Positions 40,901 through 50,806 of a DNA stretch of 64,000 nt are shown here, one piece after another. Under the pieces are notes generated by a model. That model did no database searches. It saw nothing but the letters and a program-made list of their open reading frames with translations, and was not told the DNA's origin. Position numbers and translations under genes: made by a program. How positions within the stretch are numbered: the stretch's first letter is position 1; each line of letters starts with the position of its first letter. This DNA is from Myxococcota bacterium (GTDB taxonomy: Bacteria; Myxococcota_A; UBA796; JAJRTE01), in the NCBI GenBank assembly GCA_024278455.1, contig JAJRTE010000165.1:1-64000 (forward strand), in the 5' to 3' direction.

Positions 40901-42335
40901 CGTCAGCGTCATTGCACCGTTCGTCCGCCGCGGGGTTGACCATGGGGTCTGTGTCGTTGCAGTCCGCGGCGTTGGCCACGTGCCCTTCCGGGGTGTCGCA
41001 GGCCTCGGCGGGGGAGGCCGGATCGCCGAATCCGTCGCCGTCGCTGTCCAGGTAGAAGGTGGTCCGCACGCCTTCGTCGATATCGCCCTCGCAGGTATTG
41101 TCCTTCGAGTCGCAGATCTCCTCCGCGCCCGGGTAGGTGGACGCGTCGGCGTCGTCGCAATCGTCGTCCAGGATGGAGAGGCCGGTGGCGTCGCAGGCTT
41201 CGATTGGAGAGCCGGGGTCGCCGTGGCCGTCGCCGTCGGCGTCGATGAAGTAGGTGGTCGTGCCTTCCTCGTCGATCTCCCCGTCGCAATCGTTGTCCTT
41301 GGTGTCGCAGATTTCCTGGGCACCAACGAAGATCGAGGGGTCGGTGTCGTCACAATCGGAGCCGTCCCCGGAGACACCGGCGGTCACACCGCAGGCCTCG
41401 AGCGTGGTCGCGGAGCCGTAGCCGTCCAGGTCGGCATCGACGTACAGGGTTTCGAGGGGCAGGTCCTCGTCGATCTCCCCGTCGCAATCGTCGTCGATAC
41501 CGTTGCACACCTCTCCCGCGCCAGGGTTGACCGCGGGGTCCGTGTCGTCGCAGTCGTCGTCGGTCGTGGCGAACCCGGGGCCGGGGTCGCACGCTTCGAG
41601 CGAGTCGCCGCCGGTCCCGTAGCCATCACCGTCCTGGTCCGGATACCAGACCGGCTTGCTGTCGTCGGCGATGCCGTTGCAGTCGTTGTCGATACCGTCA
41701 CACAGCTCCAGCGCGCCTGGGAACACCTCGGGGTCCCCGTCATTGCAGTCCCCGGCGAGAGAAGAAGTGCCTTCGAGCGGACCGCAGGCCGCGATCGCTT
41801 CGCCGTCCCCGAACCCGTCGAGGTCGGCGTCGACGTAGACGTCATCCAGGGGGAGATCCTCGTCGACGAGGGTGTCGCAATCATCGTCCACACCGTTGCA
41901 CACCTCTTCGGCCCCGGGGTTGACCGCGAGGTCCGTGTCGTCGCAGTCTCCCGCGGCGATGGTGTAGCCGTCGCCGTCCTGGTCGCGTTCGGCGGCCGGG
42001 GTGGGGGTGGCACCGGTGGGCGTCGGGCTCGGTGCGGCCGGACTCGGGGTGGCCCAAAACGGCGTGGGGCTCACAATGGCCGGCGTTGGGGTGGCCCAGC
42101 CCTGCGTTGGAGTGACTGCCATCGGCGTGGGAGTGGCCTCGGCCGGAGTCGGGCTCGGTGCGGCCGGGGTCGGGGTTTCGTTGTTGATGGGGGGCGCGGT
42201 GGGCGACGTGGTCGTATCGTCATCGTCGCCGGGGGGACATCCGGCGAACAGGAGAACCGTCGCCGGCACGAAGAGGGCAACACAGAGCGCGCGCAAGCAA
42301 GACACGAGAACCCGCGAGAAGAACCACATGAGCAC
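37965..42335 (-). CDS. MopE-like multi-repeat putative metal-binding lipoprotein with PTP stalk and three C-terminal beta-like domains
   Basis: Lipobox LLFAGC; PTP-rich stalk; 14 copies of the DCDDTDPxxxPGAxExCxGxDNDCDGxxDE repeat counted in the translation. Confidence 0.88.
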   Translation of the reverse strand: MLMWFFSRVLVSCLRALCVALFVPATVLLFAGCPPGDDDDTTTSPTAPPINNETPTPAAPSPTPAEATPTPMAVTPTQGWATPTPAIVSPTPFWATPSPAAPSPTPTGATPTPAAERDQDGDGYTIAAGDCDDTDLAVNPGAEEVCNGVDDDCDTLVDEDLPLDDVYVDADLDGFGDGEAIAACGPLEGTSSLAGDCNDGDPEVFPGALELCDGIDNDCNGIADDSKPVWYPDQDGDGYGTGGDSLEACDPGPGFATTDDDCDDTDPAVNPGAGEVCNGIDDDCDGEIDEDLPLETLYVDADLDGYGSATTLEACGVTAGVSGDGSDCDDTDPSIFVGAQEICDTKDNDCDGEIDEEGTTTYFIDADGDGHGDPGSPIEACDATGLSILDDDCDDADASTYPGAEEICDSKDNTCEGDIDEGVRTTFYLDSDGDGFGDPASPAEACDTPEGHVANAADCNDTDPMVNPAADERCNDADDNCNGTIDEGALKNYYADADGDGFGTGDDTVESCDPLEGYVLQPGDCDDGNDITYPGAIEICDDLDNDCDGTTDEEVLSTFYADGDGDDWGLEAPTIQGCTAPDGYGAHTGDCDDNDPSIYPDAPETCDGKDNNCDGAVDESGETPFYLDGDGDGYGRSNDALMGCEQPEGYTTNGDDCNDTDAAIHPDAEEVCNDQDDNCDGQVDEGVLTTYYLDADGDGYGREAGSTTGCAPPSSLFVTTGGDCDDLEPSVHPDADESCNGVDDDCDASVDEAVKTTYYQDADSDGYGDATVTTEACAAPDGYVADHTDCDDMEPAVHPDAEELCDGLDNDCDGTADEGAKSTFYLDNDGDGYGQTYATIQGCTLPAGYALEPDDCNDADTTTYPGADELCDSRDNDCDTTIDEGAKTAYYYDADQDGYGGDDTPLEACSPPSDRWVSNNEDCNDLEFEVHPGQPEICNDFDDNCDGVVDDVDDDNDGFQPTGCGGLDCDDSNAEINPFGQEICDGADNDCDGRVDESDQAIDFDNDPENCGGCFVVCGEGGEGPTCLNGSCGSMPVYQHRWKGTATVATDQGWTDIVGSEFVVITKGDPLEIEMSIPLVGGSHSACRPTIDGAWAGSFEGYSEDYIWIEGLDYTGYNNGSQPRMWTRTRIYYDIPEGPHTVAVQCITDAGSLTVGRGTSSAIVITREYHEPDRVAQTVSLQGSSIGVTSGMVKVPGTDLVMDTTGETLEITISLPIGTGGHAGCLEWMDGAPIPSNPGYGNTFWYAGLESTYNGWIMWHHTRTYQDIPAGTHTFSIRCYNDSGTLNIGVTDGASVIIARELDETLYQSAQSLDAYGNGWEIADGVDSRWYDLANFRTQADVTTGSLEIYLHTDTHDVPTGYWLTCRPTIDGLWAGSYAGLPFTSNDEEGAFNKISTGTGHHGMWHRSRVYTGIPVGTHTIGMQCLSSGNGFDVGNYAVGNLLAREVDLIADTTSP

Positions 42336-42708
42336 TTCCTCCAGAAAGGTGCATCAGCCGCAACCAAGCAAACGAATCATGTGCACTCAGGGCGAAGTCT
42401 ACCGCTTTTCGATAGGGAGAGCAAGGAAGTGCACGCATCTCGCTCAACCCGAAACCTTTCGGAACAGGCGATTACCGGGACTCATGGCCGTTGCCTGCGG
42501 GATGCGGACCTGCCCAAAGGCGTGGGGTTGACAGCCGGGGGCGACCACGGGCGCCGCTGGGGGGATCCAACACAAGACATTTTTCACATCAAACGGCTGG
42601 ACGCCGGTGCGTGAATGTGGTCCAATCGCGAAATATCATCTGTGCTGCGAACCCCCGGGCGCCACGCCGGCGATATCGGGCAGGGTCGCGCTTGCCAAGG
42701 AGGAGACC

Positions 42709-42909
42709 ATGTCCTACGCCGCCTGTCCCGCCTGCGGGTTCAACAAGAAGGCGACAGCCTTTTCCGGTGCCTATTTCAACGTCTATCGGTGCTCGAAGTG
42801 CGGGCAGGAATACTGCTACGAATGCCGCGGGTCGAACGGCGCCCGCAAGTGCCCGAAATGCGGTTCGACGTCGCGCCAGACAATCGGGAAGGTCACCCTC
42901 CGGCGTTGA
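42709..42909 (+). CDS. Small zinc-ribbon protein
   Basis: 66 aa with CPAC, CSKC, CYEC, CPKC pairs; AAGGAGGAG SD. Confidence 0.65.
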   Translation: MSYAACPACGFNKKATAFSGAYFNVYRCSKCGQEYCYECRGSNGARKCPKCGSTSRQTIGKVTLRR

Positions 42910-43171
42910 GCATCCGCCGGACCCCGGGCGGACGTTTTCCACCGACTCGGCCGGGGTCTCTCGCGGGTACAGGACCGGCCGGGCGAAGTGCCTGTTCGCG
43001 CACGGTTCTCGTTGACTTCGCTCGAAGAAGGCAGTACACTCCGGTCCAGGTAGAATGGTGCGGCACCCGGCCAGGCACGCGCGAACTCAGCGGCAGCATT
43101 TCGTGCTGCCGGTGGCCGGCCGCGGTGGATGATGTGTCCGGCACCAGGGTGCTTCCGAAGGGGAGGTCGTT

Positions 43172-43753
43172 GTGCCCGTATCGCATGGGTTCGAGCCGCG
43201 GCGGCTCGACAGGTTCGTGGTAATGGTCCTCTGGGTGGGGCTCCTCGCCCTGAATCTGCCGGCGGCTTCGGCGGCCGGGCGGAACCATTTCGTGCGTCCC
43301 GAGATAGGGTTCGGCGGCGGTGTCCAGGACTCGAGGACCGGCGCAATGTCCCTGGTAAAGCTCGACCTGGCCAGCGGACTGGAACGTCTCGGACACAGGG
43401 GAAGCTACGGGTTCCTCTTCAGGCTGGACAGGTTCTGGCTCCCACAAGACATCTACCGGCTCCATGTCGGCGTGCTCGCCTACTACAACTTCAGCCGGCC
43501 CCTGGTGCTCCGCCGCGTCCGCATTGGAGTGGGACCACTGGTCTCTCGGTGGGAGAGGTACCATGAGCCGTTCGGCGGCTTCGGGGCCCAGGCGGAATTG
43601 TCAGTAGGTATCCAGGAGTTTGCTGACTGGTGGGTGTTCACCTACTACGACCACGGGGAGATGACCTATTCGGTCTGCGCCATGACCGGCATCCGGCTCA
43701 GTACGAGCCTGTTCCGATTGCTCAAGTACGACAAGCGCGAACGCTGGTGGTAG
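43172..43753 (+). CDS. Exported protein, possible outer membrane beta-barrel, unknown
   Basis: Signal peptide; aromatic/alternating beta pattern. Confidence 0.5.
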   Translation: MPVSHGFEPRRLDRFVVMVLWVGLLALNLPAASAAGRNHFVRPEIGFGGGVQDSRTGAMSLVKLDLASGLERLGHRGSYGFLFRLDRFWLPQDIYRLHVGVLAYYNFSRPLVLRRVRIGVGPLVSRWERYHEPFGGFGAQAELSVGIQEFADWWVFTYYDHGEMTYSVCAMTGIRLSTSLFRLLKYDKRERWW

Positions 43754-43947
43754 CGGCCTCCAGGTGCGGCTGCCCCTGGAGAACGCTTCGCCAAGTGGAA
43801 CACCGTCTGGGGTTCGTGATGCCCCTTGGCCGGCCTGACCGGCCCCCCTGGTGCGAGCAAGCCCCCCTCGCAGCCTCGTGTGGTCTCGTCTTTCGCGGGT
43901 GCCGTGCGCCCGGGGCAACGGAGAGGTGACCCAGCACGCCGGTGGTA

Positions 43948-46821
43948 TCAGTTCAGCGAGGCGAGTTTCTCACGCGCAAGCATGAAATCGTGGACCTCCT
44001 GCTTCTTGTCGGAATTCTTGAGCGCAAGGCGGTAGAATGCTTTCGCTCGAGGGTCCATTCCCAGGCGGTGGTAGGTATCGCCGATCCAGAACAGCTTGTG
44101 CGTGTCGCCCGCGAACGCGACTGGGGTGAGCCTGATGGCTTCGGCCGCTTCGCGAGACACTCTCGCGGCCTCTTCGTTGCCCAGGGTCTCCAGTCCCTTC
44201 GCACGCGTGGCCAGGCCTGACAACGTGGTGACGGGACAACGAGCGGCACGGCCCAGCATCGTGGCAGCCTCTGCCGTCTCCAAGGCCTTGTCGGGGAGGT
44301 CGAGAGCGAGTTGGACCTCGGCTTTTCGCGCCAGGAACATCGCCTCGGTGCGCAGGTCGCCATGACGCCTGGCCAACGCAATACCCTCTTCCGCGGTCTT
44401 GAATGCCCGTCGCGGCTGACCCAGGTTGTTGTAGTGGAAGATCAACGCCATCATCGTGCTCGCGGCGCCCCTGATGTCGCCGGCATCGAGGTCGACAGCC
44501 TGCTTCTTCCGCAGAAACGTCAGCCCCGACTCGGTCAGGCCCGGCTCGATGTAGATCTCCGACATCATGGACAGGATGACGGATGCGAGCCGCGTGTACC
44601 CGACCTTGGCGAATGCGTCCAGCGTCGTCATGGCACTGTTGATCGCCTGGTCGCTGAAACCCACCAGCAAGAAATCATCGTAATAGAACGCCTTCGAGGA
44701 TAGTGTCTCGGCCAGGTCCATGTTGTCGCCGAGGCTTGCGGCGGATGCCGTTGCCAGCCGTGTGCGATCGTATTCCTGGACTTCGCCGGCGAATGCTTCA
44801 AGCGAGTAGAAGGGAAGGCGGCGCAACGCGAACGGGAATGCCTGTGGCCTGGCGAGGGACTCGGGGTCTCCGAACAGGTCCTGCGTGCCCAGGTAGCGGA
44901 ACATCCAGGTCGTGTTGGCATACTCCCCCAGCGGTGCGTGCATGACCGGCCCCCAGATCTGTGCGTTGGGCAGCGTGAGTGACTGGAAATTGCGCACAAG
45001 GACCCCGAGCGGTCGCCCGGTCGCCCGGTACCTCGCCTTCAGCGTGAGCACGGTTTTCTTCTGCCAATCCACGTCTCCTGCGTCGCGAAACCAGCGGTAG
45101 GCTTCCTCGATGCACGCGGTGGCCCCCCGCTGGTCGCCGGACCGATCCAGGATGCGGGCGCGATCGAGCAGCAACAGACCCCGCTTGGTGAGGTTGTATG
45201 CCTCCGTGTAGGCGACCCTGGCCTGGTCGAGCACTGCAAGCCCGGCTTCACGGCCATCGACAAGGGCGACTGCCGACCCGGTGAACCGGAGCAGGTCTCC
45301 TCTCAGGTCCGAAACATCGATACGCTCGACCCTGGACCGCGCATCCAAAACAAGGTCACCGAGCCGGTCGATGTCGCCGGCCGCTTCCAGCAACTTCATC
45401 GCCTTGCCGAAGACGCGGATCTCGTCCTCGACCAGCCCGACCCCAGCGTAAATGGCCCGCGCCATCTCGTAAGCCTCCCGGGCCTTGGAAACCTGCCCCA
45501 GTTCGTCCAGCAGGCTGCCCCGGAATTCGTAGATGGCTCCCTCCACGGGGTGGTGCGCCCCCACCTCGGCGACCTCGGTGCCGACTTCGACCTCGGTGCC
45601 GACCTCGACCTCGGTGCCGACCTCGACCTCGGTGCCGACCTCGACCTCGGTGCCGACCTCGACCTCGGTGCCGACTTCGACCTCGGTGCCGACTTCGACC
45701 TCCTCGCTCGATCCCTCGAAGCCGGTGTCGGTACTGCCGGTGAAGAGCGCCGGGGGAGGGGGGAGTGGCGGTTGCATGAAGTCGGCCACCTTGGAGAGCA
45801 GCCTGTCCTGAGCGGCGAACACCTTGGTGTAGTCCCCCTTCCACTGGTAGGTCTTCCAGAGCGTGACATGTGCGCCGAGATCCGGCGATACGAGGTTGTC
45901 GCCTGGCGCGTTCCAGGGATCGGGCAAGAGGGCGATGGCTTTCTCGCACACCGCGACGGCTTCCCTGTACTTGCCCAGAATCAGCAAGGGAAAGACCATT
46001 TGCTGATAGACGTCGGCCTCGAGCCTGGGTTGTGCCTCTCCGGCGTAGATTTGGGCGGCGCGCGTCATCAGGTCGAGGCCCTCACCGGGCTTGTGAAGGT
46101 CCACGGCAGCCATGCCGAGGTGCAAAAGGGCTCGAGCCTGGAGCAAGGGGAGGCCGGCATCCTCGGCGATATCCAGGGCGGACTCGAACTTGTCACGGCC
46201 CAGCTCGGTCTCGCGCGTTCTCAGGTACAGGCGTCCGAGTTCGATGGTGAAGGCGGCGCGCGCGGCGGGTTCACGGCGAAGACCGCGAATGGCCTTGTCG
46301 AAGTGGCCCATGGCGGCAGTGGGGTGGACCATCTCCACCTCCGCCATGCCGATGTAGCCTTGCACCATGGCGCGACCGGTACGGTCGCCGGACTCGCTGT
46401 ACAGCTTTTCAGCGCGCTCGAGGAACGCCATGGCGCGATACGGGTGGTGCATCAGCACCTGGATGTGGCCTGCTCGAGCCAGCAGGCCCGGGTTGCCGAT
46501 ATTGTCGATGTCGTGCTGGAGGATCGGCGCCAGGGCCCTCCAGGCGGTGGCCGTGTCGCCCGAAGTCAGCGCGGCGTCCAGGTCATGGAGTTCCGGCGCG
46601 GTCGTGTTGGCAGGCGCCGGTCCTGGAAGCCTCGCGATCGAGATCGCGGTATCTGGGAAGGTCTCCTTCTCGGCAGGCCTGGATGGACGTGGTTGCGCGA
46701 TAGGGTGCAGCGTGAGGCGAATGGGAGCGGAACTGGCGGGCCATGGGTCCAACGTCGCGGCACCGCACAGCAGGAGAAGCGCGCAGATCGAACGTATCCA
46801 AGTCTTTCCCTGGTCCGGCAT
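43948..46821 (-). CDS. Exported TPR-repeat protein with internal (TEVEVG)n coding minisatellite
   Basis: Signal peptide; multiple TPR-like helices; tandem TEVEVG. Confidence 0.77.
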   Translation of the reverse strand: MPDQGKTWIRSICALLLLCGAATLDPWPASSAPIRLTLHPIAQPRPSRPAEKETFPDTAISIARLPGPAPANTTAPELHDLDAALTSGDTATAWRALAPILQHDIDNIGNPGLLARAGHIQVLMHHPYRAMAFLERAEKLYSESGDRTGRAMVQGYIGMAEVEMVHPTAAMGHFDKAIRGLRREPAARAAFTIELGRLYLRTRETELGRDKFESALDIAEDAGLPLLQARALLHLGMAAVDLHKPGEGLDLMTRAAQIYAGEAQPRLEADVYQQMVFPLLILGKYREAVAVCEKAIALLPDPWNAPGDNLVSPDLGAHVTLWKTYQWKGDYTKVFAAQDRLLSKVADFMQPPLPPPPALFTGSTDTGFEGSSEEVEVGTEVEVGTEVEVGTEVEVGTEVEVGTEVEVGTEVEVGTEVAEVGAHHPVEGAIYEFRGSLLDELGQVSKAREAYEMARAIYAGVGLVEDEIRVFGKAMKLLEAAGDIDRLGDLVLDARSRVERIDVSDLRGDLLRFTGSAVALVDGREAGLAVLDQARVAYTEAYNLTKRGLLLLDRARILDRSGDQRGATACIEEAYRWFRDAGDVDWQKKTVLTLKARYRATGRPLGVLVRNFQSLTLPNAQIWGPVMHAPLGEYANTTWMFRYLGTQDLFGDPESLARPQAFPFALRRLPFYSLEAFAGEVQEYDRTRLATASAASLGDNMDLAETLSSKAFYYDDFLLVGFSDQAINSAMTTLDAFAKVGYTRLASVILSMMSEIYIEPGLTESGLTFLRKKQAVDLDAGDIRGAASTMMALIFHYNNLGQPRRAFKTAEEGIALARRHGDLRTEAMFLARKAEVQLALDLPDKALETAEAATMLGRAARCPVTTLSGLATRAKGLETLGNEEAARVSREAAEAIRLTPVAFAGDTHKLFWIGDTYHRLGMDPRAKAFYRLALKNSDKKQEVHDFMLAREKLASLN
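45571..45696. repeat. 18-bp coding tandem repeat, 7 full units plus partial unit
   Basis: gacctcggtgccgacYtc repeated; in-frame with the TPR protein. Confidence 0.93.
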
Positions 46822-47007
46822 GTAAACTCCCTCGTCGCTGGCAAGAAGATGGAATGGGAAACGACAGAATGCGTTGCCGATGTGCGAGAAATGCTACCAC
46901 ACTTGCGTGGCAGGGGCAAGCACTGTGTCAATCAGGCGTTGCGTGGGCGTTCGGTTGCTGGTAGGATGGTGCCATGCGAGGATGATGATGGATTTCGGAG
47001 TGGTCGG

Positions 47008-47424
47008 ATGAACGCAGTCTGGTTCAAACGAGTGTTGGTAGGTATGTCGGCCTTGCTGCTTCCCGCGTGCGTGGTGTTCGATCCCCTGGTCGGCGTCTGG
47101 AAGGCCGTCATGGTGATGGGCGAGACGTTTCCTCGAGCCGGGGTGGGGGAGAACCCGGACTGCGTCTACTACGAGGACGGACGGACGCTGACGGTCAACG
47201 ACGAACTCCGCGGGTACCTCGAGCGGGACGGACAGGCTGATTGCGGCGAGGGCGAACTCTCGGATCTGTCGGCGATCGGGTTCACTATCGAGAAATGGCC
47301 TCCCGACTACAAGATGTGGTACACGGATTTCGTGGACTGGACCCTGGATTGCTCGCTGGACGGTGATAATCTCGACTGTGTGGACTGGGAAGGTCGCACC
47401 TGGTCGTTCGTTCGCGCCGGGTGA
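47008..47424 (+). CDS. Small lipoprotein, unknown
   Basis: LLLPAC lipobox-like; 138 aa. Confidence 0.55.
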   Translation: MNAVWFKRVLVGMSALLLPACVVFDPLVGVWKAVMVMGETFPRAGVGENPDCVYYEDGRTLTVNDELRGYLERDGQADCGEGELSDLSAIGFTIEKWPPDYKMWYTDFVDWTLDCSLDGDNLDCVDWEGRTWSFVRAG

Positions 47425-47498
47425 AGGTTGTCCAGGGCCTGTCCGGGGCTGTCCCGCCGGGGACGCCCGGGGTGCATCCGGTGTCGAGGACGCTCGGG

Positions 47499-48755
47499 TC
47501 AAGCAGTCGGGGAGGCGTCCGAATCGTCGCGGTGCCTCGAGTCGACTGCCGGTGGGATACGGACCACGAAGGTGGATCCCTGTCCTACCGCCGACTGCAC
47601 GTCGATGGTGCCTCCCAGTTTCGTCACGGCTTTCTTCGCCAACGCCAGCCCGATCCCGGTGCCCTCGTACTCGGTCCGGGCGTGCAGCCGTTCGAACACC
47701 TTGAAAATCCGCTCATGATACCTGGGGTCGATGCCGATACCGTTGTCCGTGACGCGGATTTCGACGGTCCCATCGGCTTCGACGCTGCATGCGATGTCGA
47801 CGGTCGGGCGCGGTGATTCGTTGAAAGTAACGGCATTGAGGAGGAGGTTCTGGAACACCTGGCGGAGGAGGGTGGGGTCGCTCCGGATTGTCAGATCGCA
47901 GTGGGTGAACATGATCTTGGCGTTCGGCGGCAAGGTCAGGGTGCTCACCAGGTCGGCGAGGAAGCTGGCGACGTGGACGGGAGGAGCGACTTGTTCGTGG
48001 CGCCCGATTCGTGACAGTGCGAGCAGGTCGGCTACCAGGCTGTCGGCATGGTCGATGGCGCCGAAGATCTTGTCCAGGCAGGTCAGTGCCCCGCTGGACA
48101 TTCCGCCGGCATGATCCTCGAGAAGCTCCGTGGCGAAGTGGCGGATGGCTCTCAACGGGGCCTTGATGTCGTGAGAGACCGCCGTGGCGAACTGGGAGAG
48201 TTCCTCGTTGGCCTGCTGGAGCTGCTCGGCGGTCTTGGACAGGCTCTCGTGGGCCGCTTTCAGCGCGTCCTCGAACCGCTTGCGGTCGGAGAAGTCCTCG
48301 ACGACGCCCTGCAGCCCGACAAGGTTGCCTTTTGCGTCCTTCAAAGGGGTCAGGTGGTAGCGCAAGTAGGACTGCTTGCCCCACTTGGAAAGGTAGGGGT
48401 GCTCGGAGACGAGGGGCCGGCCAGCCTCGATGCAGCGGCGAAAGTCGTCGGCGACGCCGGCCTTCACCAGCGGGGGGAACCGTAACACGTTGATCGCCTG
48501 TGTCGCTTTGGCCGACGGCGACCCGAGAATCTCGAGCAACGCCCGGTTGACCACTGTTATGTTGCCCTCGGCGTCCGCCACGATGATCCCGAGTGGTGCA
48601 TTCTCGACAAGCGTGCGGTACCTGTCCTCGCTGGTGCGCAACGCTTCGCGCGTGCGAAGATGTTCCGCCTGCTCCTGCTCCAACTCGCGGACTCGAGCAC
48701 GAAGACGCTCGAGTTCCTGGGACAATTCCTCGGTGTTGCCGTTGGGGGTGGGCAT
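47499..48755 (-). CDS. Orphan PAS-HisKA-HATPase histidine kinase
   Basis: PAS YRTLVENAPLGIIVADAEGN; H-box AVSHDIKAPLRAI; NLLLNAV; DNGIGID; GTGIGLALAKK. Confidence 0.88.
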   Translation of the reverse strand: MPTPNGNTEELSQELERLRARVRELEQEQAEHLRTREALRTSEDRYRTLVENAPLGIIVADAEGNITVVNRALLEILGSPSAKATQAINVLRFPPLVKAGVADDFRRCIEAGRPLVSEHPYLSKWGKQSYLRYHLTPLKDAKGNLVGLQGVVEDFSDRKRFEDALKAAHESLSKTAEQLQQANEELSQFATAVSHDIKAPLRAIRHFATELLEDHAGGMSSGALTCLDKIFGAIDHADSLVADLLALSRIGRHEQVAPPVHVASFLADLVSTLTLPPNAKIMFTHCDLTIRSDPTLLRQVFQNLLLNAVTFNESPRPTVDIACSVEADGTVEIRVTDNGIGIDPRYHERIFKVFERLHARTEYEGTGIGLALAKKAVTKLGGTIDVQSAVGQGSTFVVRIPPAVDSRHRDDSDASPTA

Positions 48756-49112
48756 GATCCGATCCTCCCCTGGTTTGGCTCTGACGGACGACGCCGAGAG
48801 GAACTCGTCGGGCCGTTGAACATGACCGTCCCGTCGATACAACCTCGAGTTCCGGTCGAGACAGCCTGGTCTCGCTCCGGTCGTGCGTGAGTTTATGACA
48901 CCGCACAATCGAGTGCAATGCAAAAATCCCACTTTCCGTCGGTAGTGGTGGAGTCGTTTTTGCCATCGGTGCCGTATCGGCTTGCCCGCTGTCCGTGCGT
49001 TCCACTATAATACGCCCATCAACACCCCACCGGATGCCCCCCGGTGCGAACGATCTCGACCAGGGGGTGGCCCTTGGCGCTGGGAACCAACGAAGCAAGG
49101 ACGGCCTCAGGC

Positions 49113-50741
49113 ATGAGTACGAAAACGTGGTGGCGTGACGGCGTGTTCTACCAGATTTATCCCCGTTCCTTTTCCGACACCAACGGGGACGGCATAGGCG
49201 ACCTCCAGGGGATACTCGAGCACCTCGACCATCTCAAGGGCGCGCCGGATTCCCTGGACATCGATGCGGTCTGGCTTTCCCCCATCTATCCGTCACCGAA
49301 CTTCGACTTCGGCTACGATATCGTCGATCACGAGGCCGTCGACCCGGCCTTCGGGACTCTCGAGCTGTTCGACACGCTCGTGCAGGAGTGCCACAAGAGG
49401 GACATCAAGGTCGTGCTGGACCTCGTCATGAACCACACTTCCCATCAGCACCCGTGGTTCCTGGAGTCATGCAGTGCTCGAGACAACCCCAGGCGGGACT
49501 GGTACCTGTGGGCCGATCCGCTGCCGCACAGGCGTCCGCCCAACCGGTGGAAATCGGCCTTCGGCGGGTCCGGCTGGGAGTGGCACGAAGGAACGGGCCA
49601 GTACTACTACCATATGTTTCTCAGGGAGCAGCCGGACCTGAACTGGCGCAATCCCGAGGTTCGCGAACGCATGTTCCAGACCATGCGCTTCTGGCTGGAT
49701 CGCGGCGTCGACGGCTTCAGGCTCGACGTGTTCAACGCATACGTCAAGGACAACCTGCTTCGGGACAATCCGTTGAAACTGGGACGCAGGCCCTATGACA
49801 TGCAACGGCACATCTACGACCTGGATCGGCCCGAACTGCTGGAAGTGCTCCAGGAGGTGCGCAAGGTCACGGACGACTACCCGGACCGGGTCCTCGTCGG
49901 AGAACCCCTGGGCTCCGATCCGGACATCGCCGCCCGGTACGCAGGAGACGGGTCCGATTTGCTCCAGATGGTGTTCAACTTCGATTTCACCGAGCGCCCG
50001 TGGCACCCGGCACACTTCCAGCGGGCGATCAGGCGATGGGATTCGGCTCTCCACCCGAACGCCCAGCCCTGCTACGTCCTGAGCAACCACGATGTGAGCC
50101 GGCACGCTTCACGCTTCGGCGGTGGCGAAAACTCCGACGCTCGAGCCAAGGTCGCCGCCGCCATGCTGCTGACGCTCAGGGGCACTCCGTTTCTCTACGC
50201 GGGGGAGGAAATCGGGCTCAAGGACACGCCGATCCCCTACATCGAAATCAAGGACCCGCTCGGCAAGCGCTACTGGCCGTTCTTCCGGGGCCGCGACGGC
50301 TGCCGAGCCCCCATGCCCTGGAACTCGAGCCAACACGGGGGGTTCACCTCCGGCCAGCCATGGATGCGGATCACACCCGAGTACGCGACCAGGAACGTGG
50401 AGGCGCAGAAGCAGGACCCGGACTCGGTCTACCACTTCTACAGGAAGCTCATCGCGTTGCGGCGCACGTCCCCGGCGTTACTCCACGGTCGATGGCTGCC
50501 CATGATAGCGAAACCGACTCGAGTACTGGCCTACCTGCGCGAATGCGCGGACCAGACCTTGCTGGTGGCACTCAATTTCACCAACGTGCCGGTACGGGTG
50601 AATCTCTGTTCCGCGCTTCCTCCCTACCGGTGGAAGCTCCGGCTCTCGAGTTCCCGTTCCGGCCACGAGCGGCTCCGTGGAACGAGTACGCGCATCTCGC
50701 TCGATGCCTTCGAGGCATGCGTGATGGAGCGCGCGCGGTGA
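49113..50741 (+). CDS. GH13 alpha-glucosidase/oligo-1,6-glucosidase-like
   Basis: WWRDGVFYQIYPRSFSDTNGDGIGDLQGI; DGFRLDVFNAY; VGEPLG; LSNHDVSR. Confidence 0.92.
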   Translation: MSTKTWWRDGVFYQIYPRSFSDTNGDGIGDLQGILEHLDHLKGAPDSLDIDAVWLSPIYPSPNFDFGYDIVDHEAVDPAFGTLELFDTLVQECHKRDIKVVLDLVMNHTSHQHPWFLESCSARDNPRRDWYLWADPLPHRRPPNRWKSAFGGSGWEWHEGTGQYYYHMFLREQPDLNWRNPEVRERMFQTMRFWLDRGVDGFRLDVFNAYVKDNLLRDNPLKLGRRPYDMQRHIYDLDRPELLEVLQEVRKVTDDYPDRVLVGEPLGSDPDIAARYAGDGSDLLQMVFNFDFTERPWHPAHFQRAIRRWDSALHPNAQPCYVLSNHDVSRHASRFGGGENSDARAKVAAAMLLTLRGTPFLYAGEEIGLKDTPIPYIEIKDPLGKRYWPFFRGRDGCRAPMPWNSSQHGGFTSGQPWMRITPEYATRNVEAQKQDPDSVYHFYRKLIALRRTSPALLHGRWLPMIAKPTRVLAYLRECADQTLLVALNFTNVPVRVNLCSALPPYRWKLRLSSSRSGHERLRGTSTRISLDAFEACVMERAR

Positions 50742-50806
50742 GCGAGTCGCTCGGTTATCTCATGGCCTCTGCGCTGGCGGCGGAACTCGAGGGAGGATGG
50801 TAGAGG

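Noticed and set aside
38826-42614. 1262-aa plus-strand ORF
   Set aside because: Antisense to the MopE-like repeat gene; its Val/Ala/Gly-rich periodic sequence is the mirror of GAC/GAT-rich repeats, with no recognisable domain
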